A DNA stretch of 64,000 nt from Chloroflexota bacterium (GCA_019637815.1 JAHBUZ010000009.1:1-64000); one strand, 5' to 3'. Numbered from the stretch's first letter, positions 51,138 to 62,604 are shown. Notes: generated by a model not told the origin, from the sequence alone. Made by a program: numbers and translations.

Positions 51138-53192
51138 GTGTCCGGCGCACGAACGCGGCGGACGAGCGACCCCGATACCACCCTCTCAGCCGATCCTCAG
51201 CCGCACCACACAGGCTCCGCATCGGCGCCACCCCATCAGGAGATCCCCGCCACGTCCGTCGGTACCGCTGCCGAGGTCAAGCAGAAGCTGGATCTTGCCG
51301 ACTTCATCGGTGAGACGGTCCAGCTGCGCAAGGCCGGCACCATCCTCAAGGGCCTCTGCCCGTTCCATGGGGAGCGCACGCCCAGCTTCGTGGTGACGCC
51401 CGCGCGTGAGACGTGGCACTGCTTCGGCTGTGGCCTGGGTGGTGACATCTTCAGCTTCGTGATGCAGCGGGACAGCGTGGACTTCCCGACGGCCCTGCGC
51501 TCGCTCGCGGGCCGTGCGGGGGTGGAGATCTCCGAGCGCACCTCACGGGAGGACGCGGAGCGCAAGCGGCTGCGGGACGCCCTGGAGGCGGCCGTCTCCT
51601 TCTTCCATGTCGTGCTGACGGAGCATCCGGCCGGCAAGCCCGCCCTGGACTACCTCCACGGTCGAGGCTTCACGGACCAGACGATCCAGACGTTCCAGCT
51701 GGGCTGGGCGCCGGACTCGTGGGAGGCGCTCACCAACGCGCTCATCACGAAGCGCCAGGTCACCGAGGGGGACCTGCTGGGCGCCGGCCTGGTCAATCGG
51801 AGCAACCGGGCACCACGAGGCGGTCGTGGCGTGTTCGACCGGTTCCGCGCTCGCATCATGTTCCCCATCCGGGATGCCCAGGGCCACCCCACGGGCTTCA
51901 CGGGTCGGGTGCTCGCGGACGGCCCTGCTCCGGCCACGGATCGGGGCGAGCGGCCCAAGTACATGAACACGCCGGTCACGCCGATGTTCGACAAGAGCCG
52001 CACGCTCTATCTCATCGACAGGGCCCGCAGCGCGATCCGCAAGGAAGGTCGCGCGGTCCTCGTGGAGGGCAACACGGACGCCCTCATGGCGCACCAGGCG
52101 GGCTTCGAGAACGTCGTGTGTGCCATGGGCACCGCACTGACCGCTGGCCAGGTGGAGCTGCTGACCCGCTACGCGCCGCGCATCGCGCTCGCCTATGACG
52201 TCGATGCGGCAGGGCAGGGGGCGGCCACATTCGGCGCCACGGAGCTCACGGCGCTCATCGGCCAGATCGAGCGGAGCGAGCACAAGGGCCGCCTCACGGA
52301 CGTGGACGTGGTCCGCCTGCCGGACGGCCGCGACCCGGACGAGCTCATCCGCGATGACCCGGACGCGTGGCGCGCCGCCACGGAGCATCCCCAGCCGATC
52401 ATGGAGTTCCTCATCGACCGTGCCGCCGACCGCGCGGACATCCGTTCGGTGCCCGGCCGGCAGCGTCTCGTGGAGGCGGTCCTGCCCACGCTCCGGACCA
52501 TCGCCGATCCGGTGCGTCGTGACGGCTATCTCCAGCTGCTGTCCCGTCGCTCGGGTGTCGATGAGCGGGTGCTCCTCGAGGCGCTCAAGCGTCCCGACGC
52601 CGGGGGTCGCCAGCCGGGTGACCACGCGGGGACCCGCATCAGCCTCGAGGCGGTGCTGGCCAGCCCGGGTGCGCTCGACCCGCGCTCGGTGGACCGGGCC
52701 CTGGAGCCGGTCGAATCGACCCTCCTGCGGCTCCTGCTCATGCGTCCGGAGCTCATCCCGGTCGCCGCCGGCCGTCTGGCCTCGGACGCGCTCACGACGA
52801 CACCCGCCCGCCAGCTGTACACGGCGCTCGTGGCGGCTCCCGAGCCCTTCGACCGGACCGCCTTCCTGGCGAGCCTCGAACCCACCGCGGAGGCGGTCGC
52901 CCGGACGCTGTATGCGCGCTCGGACCCGCTGCCGGACACCCAGGTGGCCATCCGTCAGGCCCTCGACCAGAGCCTGCTGACCATCGAGCGAGCCCGTCTC
53001 GCGGACCTGCTCGAGTACAAGCGCGCGGAGCTCGCCGACGCCGAGTCGGCGGGTGACGACACCACGCGGGAACGGCTCCGGCGCGATGTGCTGGAGCTCC
53101 AGGAGCGTCGACTGGCGCTCGACCTGCGGCAGCGGGACGGCTCGCTGCTCTCCCAACGTCGACCATCACCCACCCACCAGACCGTATCCTGA
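51138..53192 (+). CDS. dnaG: DNA primase
   Basis: A 684-residue primase that makes RNA primers at the replication fork. The zinc-binding domain (CPFHGERTPSF near 74 and WHCFGCG near 92) is followed by the RNA-polymerase/TOPRIM core (LVEGNTDALMAHQAGF near 307, AYDVDAAGQG near 352) and a helical C-terminal DnaB-interaction domain. The N-terminal 45 residues before VKQKLDLADFIGETVQL are unlike the usual short start. The start codon is uncertain (GTG 51138 or TTG 51111). It lies 9 bases upstream of rpoD, the classic dnaG-rpoD operon. Confidence 0.93.
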   Translation: MSGARTRRTSDPDTTLSADPQPHHTGSASAPPHQEIPATSVGTAAEVKQKLDLADFIGETVQLRKAGTILKGLCPFHGERTPSFVVTPARETWHCFGCGLGGDIFSFVMQRDSVDFPTALRSLAGRAGVEISERTSREDAERKRLRDALEAAVSFFHVVLTEHPAGKPALDYLHGRGFTDQTIQTFQLGWAPDSWEALTNALITKRQVTEGDLLGAGLVNRSNRAPRGGRGVFDRFRARIMFPIRDAQGHPTGFTGRVLADGPAPATDRGERPKYMNTPVTPMFDKSRTLYLIDRARSAIRKEGRAVLVEGNTDALMAHQAGFENVVCAMGTALTAGQVELLTRYAPRIALAYDVDAAGQGAATFGATELTALIGQIERSEHKGRLTDVDVVRLPDGRDPDELIRDDPDAWRAATEHPQPIMEFLIDRAADRADIRSVPGRQRLVEAVLPTLRTIADPVRRDGYLQLLSRRSGVDERVLLEALKRPDAGGRQPGDHAGTRISLEAVLASPGALDPRSVDRALEPVESTLLRLLLMRPELIPVAAGRLASDALTTTPARQLYTALVAAPEPFDRTAFLASLEPTAEAVARTLYARSDPLPDTQVAIRQALDQSLLTIERARLADLLEYKRAELADAESAGDDTTRERLRRDVLELQERRLALDLRQRDGSLLSQRRPSPTHQTVS

Positions 53193-53201
53193 GGGCACCG
53201 A

Positions 53202-54878
<1,677 letters not shown>

Positions 54879-54924
54879 GCGACGGGGTGCCGGTGCACCG
54901 CGCCACGGACCAGGATCCCGTCGC

Positions 54925-55851
54925 GTGAGGTTCGTGCTGCCCGCACGCATCCGCCAGCGGCTCCAGCCGGCCCATCCGGAGACCATCCCCGCGGACCAGC
55001 GCGGCCGGGATGCGGCGATCCACAAGGGTCGGCCATCCATCCCGGAGTGCCCGGAGGGCTGGGTCACCGGGCCGCCCGACTTCGTCATCGCCGGGGCGGA
55101 GAAGGCGGGCACGACCCGCTGGCGTCGACTCATGAGCAACCACCCGATGATCCATGGTCCGGCGCGGGAGCTCCACTGGTTCGACCAGTTCTTCGAGAGC
55201 TGGCCGACGCCGGAGGATGGGACGACCTACGAGCGGTACTTCCCGCGACCGCCGGGCCACATCGCGGGCGAGAAGTCACCCAGCTACATGCGCCTGTTCT
55301 GGGTGCCCGCGATGCTCCGCGAGGCCGCGCCGGACACGCGCATCATCCTCATCCTCCGCGACCCGCTCGACCGGTACATCTCCGGTCGCGCGTTCCTCGA
55401 GCGGTTCCGCACCCGCAACACGAAGCGGGGCATGACCCAGAGCATGTACAGCCGGCGCGCCGTGGAGGAATCGTTCACGCGCAGCCAGTACGCGGACCAG
55501 GTCGAGTCCATCCTCGAGGTATTCCCGCGGGAGCAGCTCCTGGTGCTCCAGTTCGAGGCGTGCAACGCGGACCCGCTCGGTCAGATCGCACGGACCTTCG
55601 AGTTCGTGGGGGTGCCGCCGCACGTGCCGTCCGAGGAGGCGCTCGCGGCCGAGGTGAACGTCACCAAGAAGGAGAAGGTCGTCCTGGACCCGCGGCGGGA
55701 ACGCGCCCTCCGGACGCGCTATCGAACGGATGCGCTCCGACTCCAGACGCTGGTGCCGGAGCTGGACCTCTCGCTGTGGCCCAGCGCGGCCGAGCCGACC
55801 GACCCCTCGACCGAGCCGACCGACCCACGGGCGGAGCCGACCGACCCGTAG
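54925..55851 (+). CDS. PAPS-dependent sulfotransferase family protein
   Basis: A 308-residue cytoplasmic-type sulfotransferase. The 5'-phosphosulfate loop is [19 protein letters not shown] (about 56-74) and the 3'-phosphate site is [19 protein letters not shown] (about 148-166). The C terminus ends in a triplicated (A/T)EPTDP motif encoded by a short tandem repeat. The acceptor is unknown. CAGGAT lies 8 bases before the GTG start, so it may have its own leaderless promoter after rpoD. Confidence 0.87.
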   Translation: MRFVLPARIRQRLQPAHPETIPADQRGRDAAIHKGRPSIPECPEGWVTGPPDFVIAGAEKAGTTRWRRLMSNHPMIHGPARELHWFDQFFESWPTPEDGTTYERYFPRPPGHIAGEKSPSYMRLFWVPAMLREAAPDTRIILILRDPLDRYISGRAFLERFRTRNTKRGMTQSMYSRRAVEESFTRSQYADQVESILEVFPREQLLVLQFEACNADPLGQIARTFEFVGVPPHVPSEEALAAEVNVTKKEKVVLDPRRERALRTRYRTDALRLQTLVPELDLSLWPSAAEPTDPSTEPTDPRAEPTDP

Positions 55852-55937
55852 ACTGGGCGGGTCGGCCGAGCGCGGTCGCGAGGCGCGGCGCGGCGCCTCG
55901 TCCGACCCGGGATGGCGCAGGCCCGCGCCGGCGACAG

Positions 55938-55972
55938 CAAACTTTGTTGCCGATCGGTATGCGTGCTACGAT
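55938..55972 (+). promoter_or_regulatory. Promoter of the LLM-oxidoreductase operon with CAAACTTTG dyad
   Basis: TTGTTG (55944-55949) and TACGAT (55967-55972), spaced 17, form a promoter. The 9-base dyad CAAACTTTG (55938-55946) overlaps the -35 and shares the CAAA-N-TTTG core of the operator at 59835-59851. Confidence 0.55.
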
Positions 55973-56034
55973 CCGTTGCGCCGGGATCCCGTGTCTCGCG
56001 GCGGCGAGACGACCGGCGGGCGGGGGAGGAACGC

Positions 56035-57102
56035 GTGCAGTTCTCGATCGCATCGCTGGGCGAGGAGCCGGCGCATCGGTTCGTGCCCTTCGTGCAGCTC
56101 TGCGAACAGCTGGGCTATGACAGCTTCACGCACGCGGACGAGAAGTGGACCCGGGATGTCTGGGTGCGCCTCGCGCTCGCTGCTGCCGGCACGAGCCGCA
56201 TCGGCCTGGGCATCACGGTCACCGACCCGTATACCCGCCATCCGGCGTTGACGGCACAGGCCGGTGCCACGCTCGGCGAGGCATCGCATGGCCGACTGCG
56301 CATCATGCTCGGCGCCGGCAGCCACTTCGAGACGATGCCCGGATACGCCTCCGTGCGTCCCGCCGTGGGGATCCGCGAGAGCATCGAGGTGATGCGCGGT
56401 CTGTGGTCCAACGAGCGCATCACGGTGGACGGCGAGGTGGTCAGGTTCGTGGCCGGCACGCTGGACTTCCCGCTCCGGCCGCAGGACGCACCGTCCGTGT
56501 GGGTCGCGGGCCGCGGTCCCCAGATCCTGGCCACCGGCGGTGCGGTCGCGGACGGGGTGCTCATCGGCAGCTTCGCGACCCCGGCCGGCGTCGCGTGGGC
56601 CAAGGGGGAGATCGGGCGCGGTCTGGCGAAGACCGGACGCACCTGGGATGACATCCGGCTCGCCTCGTGGCTCTACGTGAGCATCCTGGAGCATGCCGAC
56701 GACCCGATCCCGGACGGTGTCCGACGGGGTGTCAGCCACGCACTCTGGAGCAGTCGCGCGATCGTCACGGGCCTCCTCGAGGGCGTCGAGCTGGGGGAGG
56801 GGGCGGATGAGTTCCGGGCCTTCCTGCGTGACGCGCCGCACGAGTGGTCGCCCCCGGTCATGGCCGAGCTGCGACGCCTCATCCCCCGTGGCGCGTTCGA
56901 CGTGCTGTCGCTGTGCGGCACCGCGGAACAGGTCGCCCAGCGCATCCGGGCGCTGGAGGCCGAGGGGATCTCGGAGATCGTCGCGTGGCCGTTCCCGGCT
57001 GGCGACCTGGACGTCGAGGACTTCGCGATCCAGTTCGCCCATGAGGTGTTCCCGCGCGTGCGTGGACGCGTGACTCGCGGGTCATACCAGCTCGTCGACT
57101 GA
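56035..57102 (+). CDS. LLM-class (luciferase-like) flavin- or F420-dependent oxidoreductase
   Basis: A 355-residue TIM-barrel protein of the bacterial luciferase-like superfamily (FSIASLGEEPAHRFVPFVQLCEQLGYDSFTHADE, IGLGITVTDPYTRHPALTAQAGATL, VWVAGRGPQILATGGAVADG). This last pattern is typical of F420-using members such as Mer and FGD relatives. The substrate is probably tied to the downstream pathway. GTG 56035 has GGAGG 5 bases upstream. It begins a run with the MFS and aldehyde-dehydrogenase genes. Confidence 0.9.
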   Translation: MQFSIASLGEEPAHRFVPFVQLCEQLGYDSFTHADEKWTRDVWVRLALAAAGTSRIGLGITVTDPYTRHPALTAQAGATLGEASHGRLRIMLGAGSHFETMPGYASVRPAVGIRESIEVMRGLWSNERITVDGEVVRFVAGTLDFPLRPQDAPSVWVAGRGPQILATGGAVADGVLIGSFATPAGVAWAKGEIGRGLAKTGRTWDDIRLASWLYVSILEHADDPIPDGVRRGVSHALWSSRAIVTGLLEGVELGEGADEFRAFLRDAPHEWSPPVMAELRRLIPRGAFDVLSLCGTAEQVAQRIRALEAEGISEIVAWPFPAGDLDVEDFAIQFAHEVFPRVRGRVTRGSYQLVD

Positions 57103-57109
57103 CCGGCTC

Positions 57110-58309
57110 GTGGCGCACCCGGTGAGTGGTCCGCCGCCCGGCGCGTCCGTGGACGAGCCGGGGATGACGTCTGCCCAGGGCGTCGCGACCATCGGCACCA
57201 TCATGGGCTTCTCGTTCTCGCTCGGCGTGGGGACGCTGGCCCTGCCGTTGCTGGCGCTCGCGGCCGGGTATGACGCGGCCGCGGTCGGGATGCTCACGGC
57301 GTTCTCCGCCGTGGCCCAGTTCCTGTTCCGACTGTGTCTGCCCTGGCTGCTGGGCCGCTATCCCGACCGAGCGATCATCGGCGTGGGGTGCCTGGCCATG
57401 GGGGGCTCGTACGCGCTGCTCCTCGTGGACACCTCGCTCCTCGCGTTCCTCCTGGCGCAGATGCTCCAGGGATCGTCGCGGGCGTTGTTCTGGACCGCGA
57501 GCCAGACGCACGTCGTGCGTGGCTCGAGCAACTCTGTGCGGCCGCTCGCCTGGCTCCAGGCGCTCGGCAGCGTGGGCATGCTGGTGGCGCCCGCGGTCGC
57601 GGGACTCGTCGCGACGCAGTCCCTGGACCTGGCACTCGTCCTGGGCGTGGTCAGCGGCGTCGTGGGCGGCGGGCTCTCGCTGTGGATGCGCCGGCTGACA
57701 CCGTTCGACCGGCGCACGCGCAGCCGGGGTCGACATATCTGGCGCCGTCCGGGTGTGGACGTGGCGTGCTGGAGCAGCTTCGCGACGGCCGGCTGGCGGT
57801 CGATGCTCAACTCGTTCGTGCCGGTGGCGCTCACGGCCGCTGGCCTTGGTCCGTCCATGGTGGGAGCGCTGCTGGCGCTCGCCAACCTGGCGGCGCTCGC
57901 AGGATCGGGGATGCTCATCCGGATCACACCCACCCGCTCGCGAGAGCTGGTGGAGGCGGCCGTGGTGATGTCCTGCGTGTCGCTCGCGATCATCCCGTTC
58001 GTGGCCGGTGAGGCGGTCGCGGTGGGTATCCTCATGGCGGTCGGTGGCGCGGGATCCGGCATCCTGACCACGCTCGGGCCCTCGCTCGCCAACGACGCGG
58101 TGGCACCCAACGAGCGCGGCGACGCCATCGCCGCCACGGGGACCTTCCGGGCCGCCGCGCTGTTGGCCACCCCGGCGGGCGTCGCGGGTGCACTGTCCAT
58201 CGTCACCCTGCCGGTCGCGCTGGTCGTGGCATCCGTCGCCCTCGCCGCGCCCGTCGTCGCATCGGGCATCCGTGCCCGCCAGGTCGTCCCCGAGGGAGGA
58301 GCCTCATGA
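57110..58309 (+). CDS. MFS transporter, likely uptake step of the catabolic cluster
   Basis: A 399-residue, about 12-helix major-facilitator protein with a short N-terminal tail. GTG 57110 lies 7 bases after the LLM gene stop, and its own stop overlaps the aldehyde-dehydrogenase start by 4 bases. Substrate cannot be read from sequence; the neighbours suggest an organic acid. Confidence 0.85.
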   Translation: MAHPVSGPPPGASVDEPGMTSAQGVATIGTIMGFSFSLGVGTLALPLLALAAGYDAAAVGMLTAFSAVAQFLFRLCLPWLLGRYPDRAIIGVGCLAMGGSYALLLVDTSLLAFLLAQMLQGSSRALFWTASQTHVVRGSSNSVRPLAWLQALGSVGMLVAPAVAGLVATQSLDLALVLGVVSGVVGGGLSLWMRRLTPFDRRTRSRGRHIWRRPGVDVACWSSFATAGWRSMLNSFVPVALTAAGLGPSMVGALLALANLAALAGSGMLIRITPTRSRELVEAAVVMSCVSLAIIPFVAGEAVAVGILMAVGGAGSGILTTLGPSLANDAVAPNERGDAIAATGTFRAAALLATPAGVAGALSIVTLPVALVVASVALAAPVVASGIRARQVVPEGGAS

Positions 58310-59739
58310 CCCGCACGTCCGCCGACCCTGCACCCATCCTCGTCGCGGGCCGCTGGGAGCGGTCGCCGAGGGTGCTCGACGTGCTCGACCCGGCCCATCC
58401 GGGGCAGCTCGCCGGACGCACCTACCAGGCCACCCCGGAGCAGCTGGAGGCGGCGACCGTCGCTGCCGAGGCCGCGCTGCCCATCATGCGCGCGCTGCCC
58501 GCCTATGAGCGCGGCCGCATCCTGCGTGAGACGGCGCGGCTGGTCCTGGAACGGCGCGACGAGCTCGCTCGCTCGATCACGCTCGAGGCGGGCAAGCCCA
58601 TCCGGGATGCCACGACGGAGGTGGAGCGCACCGCGCTCGCGTTCCGGATCGGGGCGGAGGAAGCGGAGCGCATCACGGGCGAGACCATCCCGCTCGACCT
58701 CAACGCGGCCAGCAGGGGCCGCTGGGGCATCACGCGCCGCTTCCCCATCGGCCCGGTCGCCGCCATCAGCCCCTTCAACCTGCCGCTGGGCCTGGCGGTC
58801 CACAAGCTGGCGCCCGCCATCGCCGCGGGCTGCCCCATCGTGCTCAAGCCGCCCTCCAAGGCGCCCCTGGCGCTGCTCGCCCTCGCGGGCATCCTGGTCG
58901 AGGCGGGCGTCCCCGAGGGTGCCCTGTCGGTGCTGCCCATGGATCGGGAGCTGGGTGACAGGATGGTCGGGGACGACCGATTCCGATTGCTCACCTTCAC
59001 CGGGTCGCCCGCGGTCGGCTGGGCGATGAAGGCGCGGGCGGGTCGCAAGAAGGTGGTGCTGGAGCTGGGTGGCAACGCGGCGGTCATCGTGGATTCGACC
59101 GCGGACATCGATCGCGCGGTCCTGCGCTGCCTCCAGGGTGGTTACAAGTACGCCGGCCAACTGTGCATCAGCGTGCAGCGGATGTATGTCCACGCCTCGG
59201 TCTGGGACACCTTCATGGAGCGGTTCGTGGCGGGCGCGCAGGAGCTGGTCACGGGCGACCCGATGGATCCGGCCACCGACCTGGGCCCGATGGTGGACCC
59301 GGCTGCCGTGTCCCGCACCCAGCGCTGGGTGGACGAGGCGGTCGCCGCGGGTGGGCAGCTGGTGTTCGGCGGACGAGGGGAGGGCGCCTGGTTCCCGCCG
59401 TCGCTGCTCACGGACGTACCCAAGGAACAGGCCATCTGCACCGAGGAGGCCTTCGCACCGATCGTGGTCGCGGCACCCTTCGAGGACTTCGACGCGGTGC
59501 TCGCCGAGGTCAACGACAGCCGGTTCGGGCTCCAGGCGGGTCTCTTCACGAACGACCTCGCCCACGCCTGGAAGGCCTTCGAGGAGCTCCAGGTCGGTGG
59601 CGTCATCGTCAACGACGTGCCCACCTACCGCATCGACCACATGCCCTACGGCGGGGTCAAGGACTCGGGTCTCGGCCGGGAGGGTCTCCGCTGGGCCATC
59701 GAGGACATGACCGAGGTGCGCATCCTGGTGCTGGCGTGA
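58306..59739 (+). CDS. NAD(P)-dependent aldehyde dehydrogenase
   Basis: A 477-residue ALDH. ISPFNLPLGLAVHKLAPAIAAGCPIVLKPPSKAPL (cofactor-binding region), FTGSPAVGW, the general base in VLELGGNAA and nucleophile Cys in YAGQLCISVQR are all intact. It oxidises an aldehyde to the acid, here probably a product of the TPP-enzyme step. Translationally coupled to the MFS gene (ATGA). Confidence 0.93.
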   Translation: MTRTSADPAPILVAGRWERSPRVLDVLDPAHPGQLAGRTYQATPEQLEAATVAAEAALPIMRALPAYERGRILRETARLVLERRDELARSITLEAGKPIRDATTEVERTALAFRIGAEEAERITGETIPLDLNAASRGRWGITRRFPIGPVAAISPFNLPLGLAVHKLAPAIAAGCPIVLKPPSKAPLALLALAGILVEAGVPEGALSVLPMDRELGDRMVGDDRFRLLTFTGSPAVGWAMKARAGRKKVVLELGGNAAVIVDSTADIDRAVLRCLQGGYKYAGQLCISVQRMYVHASVWDTFMERFVAGAQELVTGDPMDPATDLGPMVDPAAVSRTQRWVDEAVAAGGQLVFGGRGEGAWFPPSLLTDVPKEQAICTEEAFAPIVVAAPFEDFDAVLAEVNDSRFGLQAGLFTNDLAHAWKAFEELQVGGVIVNDVPTYRIDHMPYGGVKDSGLGREGLRWAIEDMTEVRILVLA

Positions 59740-59828
59740 CCGCTCTGGTGGCCATGGGTGGCACGGCCGCCGAGGCACGCGACCCGCACGCGGATGCCGG
59801 CGCGGTCCGGTCCGCCTTCCACCTCAGG

Positions 59829-59882
59829 TTGACAGGAACAAAATTTGTTCCCATCATCGACGGCGTGGCGGAGCGACCGTGA
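59829..59882 (+). promoter_or_regulatory. Promoter with operator filling the -35/-10 spacer, plus 5-codon leader frame
   Basis: TTGACA (59829-59834) is followed by the perfect palindrome GGAACAAAATTTGTTCC (59835-59851, 17 bases). CATCAT (59852-59857) then follows as the -10. The operator therefore occupies the whole spacer. Seven bases later GTG 59865 opens a 5-codon frame (VAERP) whose stop overlaps an in-frame GTG (59879) of the TPP-enzyme reading frame. The RpiR protein encoded in the operon is the likely ligand. Confidence 0.8.
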
Positions 59883-59938
59883 GGCGGGCCGTCGGCATCC
59901 TGGCGGATGCTCATGGAAACGGGGTGCAGGAGGGTCCA

Positions 59939-61711
59939 ATGCGCGTCGTCGACGCGGTCGCCAGCTGGTTCGAGGAGATCGGGGTCCAGCACTACTTCGG
60001 ATACGCGGGGGGTGCCATCTGGCCCTTCCTGGACGCGCTCGTGGACCACCCCAAGCTCCAGGGCATCCAGGGCAAGGTCGAGCACAACGCCATCCATGCC
60101 GCCGACATCTACTACCGGACCACGGGACGCATCGCGCCGGTCGTCGTGACCAAGGGTCCGGGGCTCCTCAACTGCGTGGGCGGCGCGGCATCCGCGATGC
60201 ACGACACCTCCGCCGTGATGATCATCGCGGGCGCCGGCTCGACCCACTTCCTGGGCAAGGGCGGCATGCAGGAGCTCTACTACAAGGGCCACGAGGACGC
60301 GCTCAACGTGTTCCGACCCGTGACCAAGGGCGTCTGGATGTGCGTGCGCCCGGACACCGTCATCGATGTCCTGAACACGGCCTACAAGACGGCGCTGGCC
60401 GGCCGGCCGGGCCCGGTCTTCGTGCAGCTGCCGTTCGACATCCAGACGGCGCTCGTGGAGGGGGAGGTCGAGGGGAGCGCGACCCGCACCGTCTCGTTCC
60501 GACCCCGCGCGGACCGGGACAGCGTGGCGCGAGCCGCCGAGCTCATCCGTGACGCCGAACGACCCGTCCTGCTCGCGGGCGGCGGGCTCGTCCGCTCGGC
60601 TGGCGGACCGGCCGCGCTCGCGGCGCTCGCGGAGCGGCTCCAGCTGCCCGTGGTCACGACGCTCACCGCGAAGGGCGCCATCTCCGAGGAGCACCCGCTG
60701 TCGCTGGGGTGTGTCGGTCGGTCCGGCACCCAGTCGGCCGCGGAGGCCACCCGCGAGGCCGACGTGGTCGTGGCCGTGGGGGCCCGGTTCTCCGACAACC
60801 ACACCAGCAATTGGCGCCAGGGTCGCATCTACGACGTCCCCCGGACGCGCATCATCCAGGCGGACCTGGACCCCGCGGAGGTCGCCCGGAACTATCCGGT
60901 GGCGGTGGGCGTGGTCGCGGACGCGGCGGGCTTCCTCCAGGACCTCGACGAGGCGCTGCCGAGCGACGCGCAGCCCGACCGGTCGGCGTGGGTGGGCCGG
61001 ACGCGCGAGTGGCATGCCGCGTGGCAGGAGGAGATCGCACCGCTGCTCGTGGCCGGTGGTGACGCACTCCATCCGGCGCGTCTCGCATACGAGCTGGGCG
61101 AGGCGCTCGGCGACACGGGCCGCGTGTTCATCGACATCGGCGACGTCATCCAGTATGCGGAGGTCTACATGACCATCCGGCGACCCGACCAGTGGTACAT
61201 CAACCCGGGCATGGCGGAGATGGGCTGGGCATCGTCGGGGGTCGTGGGTGCCGTGGCGGGGGATCGCTCCCGGCCGGCCATCGCGCTCACCGGCGATGGC
61301 GCCTTCAACATGGTCTCCAACGTGCTGGGCACCGCGGTCGAGTACGACCTGCCGGCCATCTGGGTCATCCTCGACAACAACGAGCTGGGCATCGAGCGCA
61401 AGGGCGCCATGGCGGCCCACAAGCGGACGCACCCCTGGTACTCGTTCACGCGCGTGGACACCGGCGAGCCCTACAACCCGGACTACGTGAAGCTCGCCGA
61501 GGCCTACGGCGCGCTGGGCGAGCGCGTGGAGCGACCGGAGCAGTTCCGGCCGGCGCTCGACCGGGCGCTCGCGAGCGGGCGACCGTACGTCCTGGACGTG
61601 ATCATCGACACCACGGTGCCCACGTACTTCACGAAGGGCCTCGATCGGGCGTATCCCGACAAGTGGGCGGAGACGTACCCGGGGTACGGCCTCCTGTCCA
61701 TCGCGCGGTGA
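59939..61711 (+). CDS. Thiamine-diphosphate-dependent lyase/synthase (acetolactate synthase-like)
   Basis: A 590-residue three-domain ThDP enzyme: N-terminal PYR domain with catalytic Glu (GKVEHNAIHAAD, about 52), central domain, and C-terminal PP domain with the GDGAFNMVSN...NN metal-binding motif (about 457-484). It lacks features that would fix it as acetolactate synthase, Xsc or IolD. With two class III CoA-transferases and an ALDH nearby, a 2-hydroxyacyl-CoA lyase or oxalyl-CoA decarboxylase-like reaction is an attractive but unproven option. AGGAGG before ATG 59939 sets the start. Confidence 0.87.
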   Translation: MRVVDAVASWFEEIGVQHYFGYAGGAIWPFLDALVDHPKLQGIQGKVEHNAIHAADIYYRTTGRIAPVVVTKGPGLLNCVGGAASAMHDTSAVMIIAGAGSTHFLGKGGMQELYYKGHEDALNVFRPVTKGVWMCVRPDTVIDVLNTAYKTALAGRPGPVFVQLPFDIQTALVEGEVEGSATRTVSFRPRADRDSVARAAELIRDAERPVLLAGGGLVRSAGGPAALAALAERLQLPVVTTLTAKGAISEEHPLSLGCVGRSGTQSAAEATREADVVVAVGARFSDNHTSNWRQGRIYDVPRTRIIQADLDPAEVARNYPVAVGVVADAAGFLQDLDEALPSDAQPDRSAWVGRTREWHAAWQEEIAPLLVAGGDALHPARLAYELGEALGDTGRVFIDIGDVIQYAEVYMTIRRPDQWYINPGMAEMGWASSGVVGAVAGDRSRPAIALTGDGAFNMVSNVLGTAVEYDLPAIWVILDNNELGIERKGAMAAHKRTHPWYSFTRVDTGEPYNPDYVKLAEAYGALGERVERPEQFRPALDRALASGRPYVLDVIIDTTVPTYFTKGLDRAYPDKWAETYPGYGLLSIAR

Positions 61712-62604
61712 CGGCGATGTCCGAGCAGGCGGCACCCCCCAACGTCATCGCCGAGCTGCGGCGCAGCTATGACGAGCTCACCCAGTCCCAGAAGCGCATC
61801 GCCGAGGCGATCGTGGAGGACCCCGAGTTCGTGGCGTTCGCCACCGTGGACAAGATGGCGGCTCGTCTCGGCGTCAGCCCATCGACCGTTGTGCGCTTCG
61901 CGTACCGGCTGGGCCTGGACGGCTACCAGGAGCTCCAGGACCGGGTGCGTCAGCTCGTCCGGTCCCAGATCCGGGCGAACGCCGCGCCCGTGGAGGGTGA
62001 CCGGGCACAGACGGCGCACCTCGGCGAGACCATCTATGCGCGCTCCTTCGAGCACGACCTCGAGAACCTGCGCCGGAGCATCCTGAACATCACCATCGAG
62101 GACCTGGAGCGGGCCGTGACCATCCTCACGGATGCCCGACGCATCTTCGTCCTGGGTGGCCAGACGTCCCACAGCGTGGCGTCCTACTCGTCGCTCGTCC
62201 TTGACCGGATGCGCGGCGACGTGACGCTCCTGAGCGCGGACGCCTCCGTCGCGCCCCAGCTGCTGTCGCTCACCGAGGACGACGCGCTGCTCGTGTTCAC
62301 GTTCCCGCCCTATGCCTCGCACACGGTGCGTGTGACGCGTCACGCGAAGCGACAGGGGGCGGCGGTCATCGCGGTCACGGACACGCCCATCTCGCCGGTG
62401 GGTCAGCTCGTGGACGTGGTGCTGCCCGTCCTCGCGTCGGGCGTCTCGGCACAGAACTCGTTCGTCTCGGCGATGGCGGTCGCGAACGCGCTCCTCAACG
62501 GCGTCGTGGCGCGTTCCTCCACCGCGCTCGATCGATATCGACGCATCGTGGGTCTCATGGACGAGTGGGACGTGTTCGTGCTCAAGGGTACCGATGCCAG
62601 CTGA
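61708..62604 (+). CDS. RpiR-family regulator (HTH plus SIS domain)
   Basis: A 298-residue regulator. An RpiR-type HTH (about 20-80; LTQSQKRIAEAIVEDPEFVAFATVDKMAARLGVSPSTVVRFAYRLG) precedes a SIS sugar-phosphate-type domain (about 135-260; IFVLGGQTSHSVASYSSLVLDRM). It likely represses its own operon through the palindrome at 59835. The start is GTG 61708 (GTGA overlap with the TPP gene) or ATG 61717. It overlaps the next gene by 11 bases. Confidence 0.93.
   Translation: MTAMSEQAAPPNVIAELRRSYDELTQSQKRIAEAIVEDPEFVAFATVDKMAARLGVSPSTVVRFAYRLGLDGYQELQDRVRQLVRSQIRANAAPVEGDRAQTAHLGETIYARSFEHDLENLRRSILNITIEDLERAVTILTDARRIFVLGGQTSHSVASYSSLVLDRMRGDVTLLSADASVAPQLLSLTEDDALLVFTFPPYASHTVRVTRHAKRQGAAVIAVTDTPISPVGQLVDVVLPVLASGVSAQNSFVSAMAVANALLNGVVARSSTALDRYRRIVGLMDEWDVFVLKGTDAS

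Noticed and set aside
51121..51145. TTGACA at 51121 as the dnaG -35
   Set aside because: No -10 at the right distance; TTGTCA 51068 with TAGACT 51091 is a far better pair.
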